From Candidatus Limivicinus faecipullorum (GTDB taxonomy: Bacteria > Bacillota > Clostridia > Oscillospirales > Oscillospiraceae), in assembly GCA_018711755.1 (NCBI GenBank), contig DVHY01000048.1:1-17164 (forward strand): a stretch of 17,164 bases of DNA. Direction: 5' to 3'. This document shows, piece by piece, positions 1 through 5,925 of this stretch (its first letter is position 1; each line of letters starts with the position of its first letter). The position numbers and the translations under genes were made by a program. The notes under the pieces are model-generated. The model saw nothing but the letters and a program-made list of their open reading frames with translations. It was not told the origin of the DNA and made no database searches.

Positions 1-811
1 AACAGCTCTCCATAATATCCGCAAATATCTCGCTTCTGAGCTGATTATCACCCGGGAGGGCTTCCAGCCATTCGGGCAGATAAATTCCTACGGATTTTAA
101 AGGAAACTCCTCCAGGACCGAGCGCATGATATCAGATATATCCTCTTCTTCCAGCCTCAGGCAGTTTACTCTCAGGCAGCGCACCCCATAGCCTTCGCTT
201 ATCTCCCGTGCGGTCTCCAGGGCAAATTCCGACTCCGGGTCTGCGCAGTTCAGCAGCACTACAAAGGGTTTGCCTATCTCCTTGAGCTCATTGATGACCC
301 GCTGTTCCGGGACGATATATTTTTCCCTTGGGATATCGCAGATGCTGCCGTCGGTGGTAATGACTATGCCTATGGTAGAGTGCTCGCTGATGACCTTGTA
401 AGTCCCCTTTTCGGCGGCCTCCGTCATGCTTATCTCATGGTCGAACCAGGGGGTAGTGACCATGCGCTCCTCCCCGTCCTCGAACTGTCCTGCGGCGCCC
501 TCCACCATATAACCCACACAGTCCACGAGCCTGACGGACAGCCTGGTGTTTTCCGCCAAAGACAGGGTCACCGGGTTTTCCGGCACGAACTTCGGCTCAG
601 CCGTCATTATGGTCTTGCCGGAGCCGCTTTGAGGCAACTCGTCTTTTGCTCGCTCTTTCATGTATGTGTTATCGATCTGAGGGATCACCAGCTTCTCCAT
701 AAACCTTTTTATAAAGGTGGATTTTCCCGTTCTGACCGGGCCAACAACGCCAAGCATGAAAGCCCCGTCAGTCCTTGTCGCGATATCGTGATAAATATTT
801 GTATCAGTCAT
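1..811 (-). CDS. spoIVA: Stage IV sporulation protein A (SpoIVA), N-terminal 270 codons, cut by the window edge
   Basis: SpoIVA is the ATPase that polymerises on the outer forespore membrane in the mother cell and forms the base of the spore coat. The visible part begins MTDTNIYHDIATRT and has the Walker A motif GPVRTGKST at residues 24-32 (Lys30), then DELPQSGSGKTIM at 57-69 and RLVDCVGY at 94-101 with the Walker B Asp97. This numbering coincides with Bacillus subtilis SpoIVA. The family is about 490 residues long, so the C-terminal half lies outside the window. The ATG is fixed by GGAGG (818-822) six bases upstream. Residue 71, a threonine in the B. subtilis sensor pair T70/T71, is alanine here. 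The gene follows the Nif3-like gene on the same strand, but a hairpin and a sigma-E-like promoter separate them, so it is probably switched on alone during sporulation. Identity is very secure. Confidence 0.96.
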   Translation of the reverse strand, partial: MTDTNIYHDIATRTDGAFMLGVVGPVRTGKSTFIKRFMEKLVIPQIDNTYMKERAKDELPQSGSGKTIMTAEPKFVPENPVTLSLAENTRLSVRLVDCVGYMVEGAAGQFEDGEERMVTTPWFDHEISMTEAAEKGTYKVISEHSTIGIVITTDGSICDIPREKYIVPEQRVINELKEIGKPFVVLLNCADPESEFALETAREISEGYGVRCLRVNCLRLEEEDISDIMRSVLEEFPLKSVGIYLPEWLEALPGDNQLRSEIFADIMESC

Positions 812-863
812 AAAAAACCTCCGCTCTCATGTTCTCGTTTGTACGAGTTTATGAGCAGCGGAG
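812..863 (-). terminator. Intrinsic-terminator-like hairpin between the Nif3-like gene and spoIVA, overlapping the spoIVA ribosome binding site
   Basis: On the minus strand CTCCGCT (863-857) pairs with AGCGGAG (825-819), CTCAT (855-851) with ATGAG (830-826), and CTCG (847-844) with CGAG (837-834). One base is bulged, there is a 3x3 internal loop, and the terminal loop is six bases. It is followed by G and six T, then directly by the spoIVA ATG. It should terminate transcripts arriving from trmK and the Nif3-like gene. The 3' arm contains GGAGG, the spoIVA Shine-Dalgarno, so a read-through RNA would also hide that site. Confidence 0.75.
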
Positions 864-875
864 TATGTTTATGAC
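846..875 (-). promoter_or_regulatory. Putative sigma-E promoter of spoIVA
   Basis: On the minus strand GTCATAAA (875-868) resembles the sigma-E -35 consensus GKCATATT at six of eight positions. After a 14-base spacer, CATAAACT (853-846) resembles the -10 consensus CATACAHT at seven of eight. SpoIVA genes are known to be sigma-E dependent in B. subtilis. The predicted start of transcription, near 838-840, falls in the loop of the hairpin at 819-863. This is consensus matching by eye. Confidence 0.6.
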
Positions 876-882
876 AAGCACC

Positions 883-1635
883 TCAGGCAAAGTCGATCAG
901 CTGACAGTGCCTTGCGGAGACTATAAAGCTCAGTTCTTTAAAGCGGCCGGCAAGCCTTTCTGCCAGGACCGGCATTACCAGGTTTTCGGTGCAGAAGTGG
1001 TCGCCGTCAATAAGGTTTATCCCCAGTTCAGCGGCCTGGAGGAACTGGTGGTATTTGATATCGGCAGTCAGATAGGTGTCGCAGCCCAGGTGAAAGGCAG
1101 TTTCCACACTGTCGCCCCCCGAGCCGCCCATGACGGCCAGCTTCTCCACTGGCCTGCCGCTGTCGTAATAGCGAAGTCCTTTGCTTTTCAGGACGGTTTT
1201 GCACAGGCCGAGGAACTCTTCCATGCTCATGGCCACAGGCAGGGAGCCGATTCGCCCGCAGTCATCCTGGTCCAAAGCTGCGTCCACAGAGGCGCCCAAA
1301 GCCCCCATCAGCACGTCGTTCACCCCGCCTTGGGCGATATCCAGGTTGGTGTGCATGGAGATAACGGAAATGTTGTTGGCAGCCAGCTTCAGCAGTTTCT
1401 CATCCGTGACGGATTTCAGTGGGCTGAATATAAGGGGATGGTGGGATATTATCAGCTCCGCCCCCAGCTCTGCGGCCTCATCCACAACAGCCGGCGTAAC
1501 GTCCAGGGAAAGCAGGGCTTTGCTCACCGCGGCCTCTTCCCTGCCGAACAGGAACCCGGAATTGTCAAAGCCCATCTGCAGCTCCAGAGGCGCATAGCTG
1601 CAAAGCTCGTTGAAGATATCCTTTACCTTTGTCAC
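883..1635 (-). CDS. Nif3-like dinuclear metal-centre protein (YqfO/GTP cyclohydrolase I type 2 family)
   Basis: This 250-residue protein belongs to the widespread Nif3 family (PF01784), toroidal hexamers with a two-metal site whose cellular function is not settled. Metal ligands are visible: SHHP with His65-His66, MHTNLD with His95 and Asp99, and DGDHFCTE near the C-terminus with His213 and Glu217. The length matches the short family form, without the PII-like insertion that makes B. subtilis YqfO about 370 residues. The start is GTG at 1635; the first ATG (Met21) would remove the conserved N-terminal helix. It begins just upstream-adjacent to the trmK stop (trmK ends at 1640), so the two are surely co-transcribed and probably translationally coupled. 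The trmK-yqfO pairing is conserved in Firmicutes. Family assignment is secure; substrate and role are unknown. Confidence 0.9.
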   Translation of the reverse strand: MTKVKDIFNELCSYAPLELQMGFDNSGFLFGREEAAVSKALLSLDVTPAVVDEAAELGAELIISHHPLIFSPLKSVTDEKLLKLAANNISVISMHTNLDIAQGGVNDVLMGALGASVDAALDQDDCGRIGSLPVAMSMEEFLGLCKTVLKSKGLRYYDSGRPVEKLAVMGGSGGDSVETAFHLGCDTYLTADIKYHQFLQAAELGINLIDGDHFCTENLVMPVLAERLAGRFKELSFIVSARHCQLIDFA

Positions 1636-1639
1636 AGCT

Positions 1640-2314
1640 TCATCCCATTCCTTTCAGTTGCTCAAGTATTTCTCTGTACAGCCCATAGACCGCACGGCTG
1701 CCGCCGGAGCGGTCCTTTGCCATGCCGGCAAGGGCGGCTTCAAAACGCCGGATAATCTTTTCCCTCTGGATATCATACATATCCAGGTCCATGCACAGCT
1801 CTTTTTTACCGATGAACAGTTCGCCGTCGGAGAGCCTGGTGACGCCGCCAAACCTAGCCACCAGCAGCTGATAGATAGCGCCGCCCTCGCAAATAAGGTC
1901 TTCGTTGCATATCTCGAACTCGTTGTTGACCAGCCAGTAGCGAAGCACCTCGCTTTTTGTCATAGGCTGTAGGATGAGTTTATAGCGTCTGTCCATACAC
2001 CATTCGGCCCTGTCCAGAATGCGGCATATAAGCTCGCCGCCCATACCGGCAATCACGATGGTGTCCACGGAGTCCGGCTTGCAGCCGTCCAGCCCGTCGC
2101 ACTGGCAGAAATGTATTTTGTTCAGGACGCCGGCCTCCTGGGCCGTGTTCATGGCATTTTGCAAAGGTCCCGCATTGATGTCCGTGGCGATGATGTTGCC
2201 CTTATAGCCGTGAGTCGCCATCCAAACAGGGAAATAACCGTGATCTGTACCCACATCGATGACTCCCCTGCCGGCCTCCATATATTTAACGATCGCGTGC
2301 ATCCGCTTATTCAT
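1640..2314 (-). CDS. trmK: tRNA (adenine(22)-N1)-methyltransferase TrmK
   Basis: TrmK methylates N1 of adenosine 22 in the D-loop of some tRNAs, using S-adenosylmethionine. The 224-residue protein has the Rossmann-type motif I DVGTDHGYF (residues 20-28), IAGMGGELI (88-96), and the LILQP strand (113-117), all typical of the COG2384 family. Length is normal (B. subtilis about 238). The ATG at 2314 is preceded by GGGGAG (2321-2326), a good ribosome binding site. The gene lies directly downstream of a hairpin terminator (2335-2357) whose T-rich tail runs into this site, and no clear separate promoter was found, so its transcription may depend on read-through. It is followed closely by the Nif3-like gene. 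Confidence 0.93.
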   Translation of the reverse strand: MNKRMHAIVKYMEAGRGVIDVGTDHGYFPVWMATHGYKGNIIATDINAGPLQNAMNTAQEAGVLNKIHFCQCDGLDGCKPDSVDTIVIAGMGGELICRILDRAEWCMDRRYKLILQPMTKSEVLRYWLVNNEFEICNEDLICEGGAIYQLLVARFGGVTRLSDGELFIGKKELCMDLDMYDIQREKIIRRFEAALAGMAKDRSGGSRAVYGLYREILEQLKGMG

Positions 2315-2325
2315 ATGAGTCTCCC

Positions 2326-2357
2326 CAAAAATCTAAAGCCGGAGCAAGTCCGGCTTT
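2326..2357 (-). terminator. Hairpin terminator after the DUF1858 gene, abutting the trmK ribosome binding site
   Basis: On the minus strand AAAGCCGGA (2357-2349) pairs perfectly with TCCGGCTTT (2343-2335) across a five-base loop, followed by AGATTTTT. It lies in the 54 bases between the DUF1858 stop and the trmK start. The T-run is immediately followed by GGGGAG, the trmK Shine-Dalgarno. Confidence 0.8.
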
Positions 2358-2368
2358 AAAAGGTTTTG

Positions 2369-2569
2369 TCAAGCTGTTTCAAGGAAGGCCTTGAGGTAGA
2401 CTAAAAACTCGTCCGGGTCAACGCCGTGGGCGGCGCAGGCCTGTTCCAGAGTCTCGCCGCTGGCCAGGGCGCAGCCCATGCAGTGCATGCCTATCTCCAT
2501 GAAGGCGGGCATGGCCTGAGGACAATTTTCAACGATCTCAGAAATAAGAGTCTCTCTGGTGATTTCCAT
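2369..2569 (-). CDS. DUF1858-domain small cysteine protein
   Basis: This 66-residue protein matches the DUF1858 family (hybrid-cluster-associated redox disulfide domain, PF08984). It begins MEITRETLISEIV, has NCPQAMPAFMEIGMHCMGC in the middle, and ends in a short helical tail. The hallmark is the CxxC pair (Cys30 and Cys33) after a conserved MEIGMHC stretch; Cys16 is also present. Such proteins are thought to carry a redox-active disulfide or help metal-cluster proteins, but the function is unproven. I chose the ATG at 2569 rather than the one four codons earlier, because GGAG (2576-2579) lies six bases upstream of it and the earlier ATG has no good site. It has terminators on both sides, so it is probably monocistronic, though I could not identify its promoter. 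Confidence 0.85.
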   Translation of the reverse strand: MEITRETLISEIVENCPQAMPAFMEIGMHCMGCALASGETLEQACAAHGVDPDEFLVYLKAFLETA

Positions 2570-2638
2570 TGCTTTCTCCATTCTGCCGCTTAAAGCATTT
2601 TGCTGTGCTGCCCATAAGCGGCCATGGGAAGCAGGGGG

Positions 2639-2678
2639 AATAAAAGATTAAAGGGACACTTGAAGTGCCCCTTTAATC
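2639..2678 (-). terminator. Strong hairpin terminator after the zinc-ribbon gene
   Basis: GATTAAAGGG (2678-2669 on the minus strand, allowing the G at 2668-2671) pairs with CCCTTTAATC (2655-2646). Inside it CACT pairs with AGTG across one mismatch and a three-base loop, and TTTTATT follows. It starts about 10 bases after the zinc-ribbon stop codon and separates that gene from the DUF1858 gene. Confidence 0.82.
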
Positions 2679-2688
2679 TGCTCAGGCT

Positions 2689-2967
2689 TTAGGCCTGCTC
2701 TCTCATCTTTGCAAAGCACTCGCTGCAGTAGACGGGACGGTCAGACTTGGGCTCGAAGGGAACCTTTGCCTCGCCGCCGCAGGCAGCGCAGACAGCAGTG
2801 AAGTACTCACGGGGACCGCGGGCAGCGTTCTTGCGTGCGTCACGGCAGGCCTTGCAGCGCTGGGGCTCGTTCTGGAAGCCGCGCTCTGCGTAGAACTCCT
2901 GCTCACCGGCGGTAAATACAAACTCCTTACCACACTCTTTGCAAACTAAGGTCTTGTCTTCGTACAT
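2689..2967 (-). CDS. Small protein with two zinc-ribbon motifs
   Basis: The 92-residue product has eight cysteines in four CxxC knuckles: Cys9/12 with Cys38/41, and Cys60/63 with Cys81/84. This predicts two four-cysteine zinc ribbons in tandem. The first half resembles the zinc-ribbon (zf-trcl, PF13451) family, with CKECGKEFVFTAGEQEFY and RCKACR; the second resembles the CxxC-x17-CxxC repeat type. No enzymatic residues, signal peptide or membrane segment are seen. Possible roles are nucleic-acid or protein binding, but I do not know the function. GAGAGGA lies just upstream of the ATG. It follows the sigma-factor gene by 50 bases without a visible terminator, so the two may share a transcript; a strong terminator follows it. 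Confidence 0.85.
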   Translation of the reverse strand: MYEDKTLVCKECGKEFVFTAGEQEFYAERGFQNEPQRCKACRDARKNAARGPREYFTAVCAACGGEAKVPFEPKSDRPVYCSECFAKMREQA

Positions 2968-3017
2968 TTTGAATCCTCTCTTTTGATAAATGTGCGCCTG
3001 TCGGCTTTTATTTGCGT

Positions 3018-3635
3018 TCAGCTTTTGCTGATATCGCCTAAATTTGGATTCCGCGCCAGCTTGCGCCTTATTCTCTGCACTGCATTGTCCACGGCTTTAG
3101 GCTCCTTATCCAGGCGCTGAGCTATCTCACGATAGGACAGGCCGTCCAGATAGAGGTCAAGCACCTTGTTTTCAAAGGGGGACAGGCAACGGGAAAAGGC
3201 CGTATAAAGTTCTTCCTTGCTCTCTCTGGCCAGAACTAAATCTTCCGGGCTGCGCCGGAAAACCTCAGGAACTGCCGACAATGGGGCACGGTGGTCTTCC
3301 GAGAGTTGCTCAAACGAGACACCGTCATTGAGCGGAAAATGCTTCAAACGGGATGCGGATTTGATAGCGGAGTATAGCCGCTTTCTTATACATAGTTCTG
3401 CAAAGGTCTTAAAGGAGGTGTCGCAATCTGGAGAAAACTGCCTGATGGCAGATACCAGGCCAAAAGTCCCCTCCTGGATAAGGTCTTCGCTGTCTCCGCC
3501 GGCAAGAAACAAGGGCCTTGCGCAGGCACGCACCAAGTACATATATCTGGCGGCCAGTGTTTCCTCGGCTTCTCTGTCGCCTGCGGCGCCCATGCGCTGC
3601 AGGTCGATATCGTTTAAATCTGTATAGTCTACCAT
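3018..3635 (-). CDS. sigH: SigH-type (Spo0H) RNA polymerase sigma factor
   Basis: SigH is the early sporulation/stationary-phase sigma factor of Firmicutes. The 205-residue product has region 2 with DLIQEGTFGLVSAI and TSFKTFAELCIRKRLYSAIK, closely matching B. subtilis SigH (DIVQEGMIGLYKSI, TSFKAFAELCITRQ). It has the linker SRLKHFPLN and a region 4 helix-turn-helix LSPFENKVLDLYLDGLSYRE followed by KAVDNAVQRIRRKL. A TTG at 3674 would give a longer reading, but the probable -10 box (3666-3671) lies inside that extension. The ATG at 3635 is therefore the likely start, although its ribosome binding site is weak. It lies downstream of ruvB but has its own promoter. An alternative is another SigH-like paralogue with a different regulon; the sequence favours SigH itself. 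Confidence 0.85.
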   Translation of the reverse strand: MVDYTDLNDIDLQRMGAAGDREAEETLAARYMYLVRACARPLFLAGGDSEDLIQEGTFGLVSAIRQFSPDCDTSFKTFAELCIRKRLYSAIKSASRLKHFPLNDGVSFEQLSEDHRAPLSAVPEVFRRSPEDLVLARESKEELYTAFSRCLSPFENKVLDLYLDGLSYREIAQRLDKEPKAVDNAVQRIRRKLARNPNLGDISKS

Positions 3636-3665
3636 AACTACATACTTAACAAATTTACATGTTAC

Positions 3666-3693
3666 ATTATACAACAGCTTTGTATAAAGTCAA
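3666..3693 (-). promoter_or_regulatory. Sigma-A-type promoter of the sigH-like gene
   Basis: On the minus strand TTGACT (3693-3688), a 16-base spacer and TATAAT (3671-3666) lie in the 90 bases between ruvB and the ATG at 3635. The start of transcription would be near 3659, giving a leader of about 24 bases. Confidence 0.75.
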
Positions 3694-3724
3694 TAGCTTT
3701 TTATGCATTAGTTCCTTAAAAAAA

Positions 3725-4765
3725 TCAAATATCCATCTGCTGCTGACCAAGATATTCCAATCCCAGGTGTTCATAGGCCTTTTTTGTGACACAGCGGCCT
3801 CTGGGCGTGCGGGTGAGGAAGCCCTGCTGCAGCAGATAGGGCTCATAAACGTCCTCCAGGGTCACCGCCTCTTCATTGATGGTGGCCGCCAGGGTCTCCA
3901 GTCCCACAGGGCCGCCGTTGTAAAAGTCGATGATGCTTTTGAGCATGCGCCTGTCCAGAGAGTCCAGGCCAAGTTTATCCACTTCCAGCCGGGACAGGGC
4001 CTCGTCGGCAATGTTCCTGGTAATAAGGCCGTCAGCTCTGACCTGGGCGAAATCACGCACCCGCCGCAGCATACGGTTAGCAATTCTTGGTGTGCCTCTG
4101 GAGCGGGCGGCTATTTCCCATGCCCCTTCCGGCAGTATATCTACGCCGAGTATCCCGGCAGAGCGCATAACGATGCGCTGCAGTTCCTCCGGGGTGTAGA
4201 GCTCCAGACGGAGAGATACCCCGAATCTGTCCCTCAGTGGAGCGGTCAGCTGGCCTGAACGTGTGGTAGCGCCGATGAGGGTAAAGTGGGGCAGGTCCAG
4301 GTGCAGGGAGTTGGCCGAAGGCCCCTTGCCCAGGATTATGTCTATGGCATAGTCCTCCATGGCAGGATAGAGGATCTCCTCATAAGCCCTGTTGAGCCTG
4401 TGTATCTCATCCACAAAGAGGATGTCGCCCTCGTTGAGATTGGTAAGCATTGCCACCAGGTCTCCGGGCTTCTCTATGGCTGGGCCGGAGGTGATGCGCA
4501 TATTTACCCCCATCTCGTTGGCAATCACCGCTGCCAGCGTAGTCTTTCCCAGGCCCGGGGGACCGTGGAGCAGCACATGGTCCAGAGACTCCCCACGCAT
4601 TTTAGCAGCGTTAATGAAGACCTCCAGATTGTCCTTTGCCTTCTCCTGGCCGATATACTCCTTCAGGGTTTTTGGGCGCAGCGAGCCCTCGTTCCCGTCC
4701 TCCGGCAGGCTGGCCGTTGTGGTTATCATTTCATCATTGACTTCGTCCGAAAAGCTGATGCTCAT
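3725..4765 (-). CDS. ruvB: Holliday junction branch-migration ATPase RuvB
   Basis: RuvB is the hexameric AAA+ motor that, with RuvA, drives branch migration of Holliday junctions. The 346-residue protein has LRPKTLKEYIGQEKAKDNL (29-47), Walker A GPPGLGKT (68-75), Walker B DEIH (119-122), the sensor stretch TLIGATTRSGQLTAPLRDRF, and a C-terminal winged helix with GFLTRTPRGR. Length is typical. The gene starts 9 bases after the ruvA stop, completing the order ruvC-ruvA-ruvB in one operon. Confidence 0.97.
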   Translation of the reverse strand: MSISFSDEVNDEMITTTASLPEDGNEGSLRPKTLKEYIGQEKAKDNLEVFINAAKMRGESLDHVLLHGPPGLGKTTLAAVIANEMGVNMRITSGPAIEKPGDLVAMLTNLNEGDILFVDEIHRLNRAYEEILYPAMEDYAIDIILGKGPSANSLHLDLPHFTLIGATTRSGQLTAPLRDRFGVSLRLELYTPEELQRIVMRSAGILGVDILPEGAWEIAARSRGTPRIANRMLRRVRDFAQVRADGLITRNIADEALSRLEVDKLGLDSLDRRMLKSIIDFYNGGPVGLETLAATINEEAVTLEDVYEPYLLQQGFLTRTPRGRCVTKKAYEHLGLEYLGQQQMDI

Positions 4766-4774
4766 TTAACGCTC

Positions 4775-5374
4775 CTATTTAACCATCTGTTTGAGTACTG
4801 CCTTGATGATCTCCTCGGCGCTCATTCCGCCGGGCTCGATCTTCTTCAGGGCCGGGGCTATCTCCGCGCTGCTGTAGCCCAGCACGCTGAGAGCCGTCAT
4901 GGCGTCGGCCATAGTGCTGTCATGCCCGGAGACGGGTACGGCAGCGGGAAGCTGGATATCCTGGAGTGAGCTGTCCTTGCTCATCTTGTCCTTCAGCTCA
5001 AGAATAACTCTCTGAGCTATCTTTTTCCCGACTCCCGGTGCTACCGTCAGCGCCTTGACGTCATCGTTCATCACAGCCAGGGCCAGAGTTTCCGGCGTAC
5101 TGTATGACAGGATAGAAAGGGCGGCCTTGGGTCCTATGCCCGAGACGGATACCAGCATATCAAAGCAGCGTTTCTCGCTTTTTGTATAGAACCCGTAGAG
5201 GTCAAAGTTGTTTTCCCCTATGGATTCGGCCACATAGAGCTTCACTCTGTCTCCCAGGTGAATGTTGGCGACGGTGTTCAATGTGGCGTTGAGCCCGTAA
5301 CCCACGCCTCCGCAGTCCAGGACCACCAGACCGGGCTCCAGCTCGGCTACAGTGCCTTCTATATGGTAGAACAT
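4775..5374 (-). CDS. ruvA: Holliday junction DNA-binding subunit RuvA
   Basis: RuvA binds the four-way junction as a tetramer and loads RuvB. The 199-residue protein begins MFYHIEGTVAEL, the family start. An N-terminal OB fold (about 1-63) is followed by two helix-hairpin-helix motifs (SVSGIGPKAALSIL and APGVGKKIAQRVI) and a small C-terminal domain, linked by a low-complexity region, that contacts RuvB. An upstream in-frame codon would add 17 residues not found in the family. The ATG at 5374 has GGGGAG eight bases upstream and overlaps the end of ruvC by 16 bases, which suggests translational coupling. Confidence 0.95.
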   Translation of the reverse strand: MFYHIEGTVAELEPGLVVLDCGGVGYGLNATLNTVANIHLGDRVKLYVAESIGENNFDLYGFYTKSEKRCFDMLVSVSGIGPKAALSILSYSTPETLALAVMNDDVKALTVAPGVGKKIAQRVILELKDKMSKDSSLQDIQLPAAVPVSGHDSTMADAMTALSVLGYSSAEIAPALKKIEPGGMSAEEIIKAVLKQMVK

Positions 5375-5871
5375 TCCTCGTTCTCCCCTCTGTAAAGTAA
5401 GGATGTGGAGCTTCTGGCGTGGCACAGGGCCAGGGCCACAGCGTCCGCCGCGTCGTCAGGCTTGGGCGGATTCTGAAGGCCGCAGATGCGCCTGACCATA
5501 TCCATGACCTGGGCCTTCTCCGCCCGGCCATAGCCCACCACCGACTGTTTGACCTGCAGCGGCGTGTACTCGTACACCTTGAGCCCGGCCTTGCGGCAGG
5601 CCAGCAGTATAACTCCCCTGCCGTGGGCAACGGCAATGCCGGTAGTCAGGTTGGTGTTAAAAAACAGCTCTTCTATGGAGGCCGCATCCGGCCGGAAAAG
5701 CTCTATGAGCCGGAGCATATCGTCGTATATCTGCTCCAGCCTGCTGGACAGGCTGGTGTGAGCGGGAGTGGTGATGACCCCGCAGTTTATGAGTTTATGG
5801 CTGTTTTTATCGGAATCCACCAGGCCAAAGCCTATAGTGGCTATCCCCGGGTCGATACCCAACACTCGCAT
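5359..5871 (-). CDS. ruvC: Holliday junction resolvase RuvC
   Basis: RuvC is the dimeric endonuclease that resolves Holliday junctions by paired nicks. All four catalytic acids are present in the 170-residue product: Asp7 in GIDPG, Glu67 in SIEELFF, and Asp140 and Asp143 in PDDAADA. The stretch NTNLTTGIAVAHGRGV is typical of the DNA-binding helix region. It is the first gene of ruvCAB and has its own promoter just after the MocR-type gene. The ATG lies only about 13 bases from the predicted transcription start and its ribosome binding site is not a classical one (GGGA, GTGAT). Confidence 0.96.
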   Translation of the reverse strand: MRVLGIDPGIATIGFGLVDSDKNSHKLINCGVITTPAHTSLSSRLEQIYDDMLRLIELFRPDAASIEELFFNTNLTTGIAVAHGRGVILLACRKAGLKVYEYTPLQVKQSVVGYGRAEKAQVMDMVRRICGLQNPPKPDDAADAVALALCHARSSTSLLYRGENEECSTI

Positions 5872-5890
5872 TTAATCACATCCCGCAGGA

Positions 5891-5919
5891 ATTTTAACAC
5901 ATTTTCCTCTTCATATCAA
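5891..5919 (-). promoter_or_regulatory. Sigma-A-type promoter of ruvCAB
   Basis: On the minus strand TTGATA (5919-5914), a 17-base spacer and TAAAAT (5896-5891) lie in the 54-base gap after the MocR-type gene. Transcription would start near 5884, giving a very short leader before ruvC. Confidence 0.7.
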
Positions 5920-5925
5920 CACTAA

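Noticed and set aside
2367..2372. TTGACA at the DUF1858 stop codon as a trmK promoter
   Set aside because: No -10-like hexamer lies 16-18 bases downstream on the minus strand; that spacing falls in the terminator hairpin.
2580..2638. Promoter or operator for the DUF1858 gene, including the short inverted repeat CCCAT/ATGGG
   Set aside because: No convincing -35/-10 pair was found and the 5-bp repeat is too short to support a call.
3718..3727. T-run after ruvB as a terminator
   Set aside because: The T7 run on the minus strand is not preceded by a stable hairpin.
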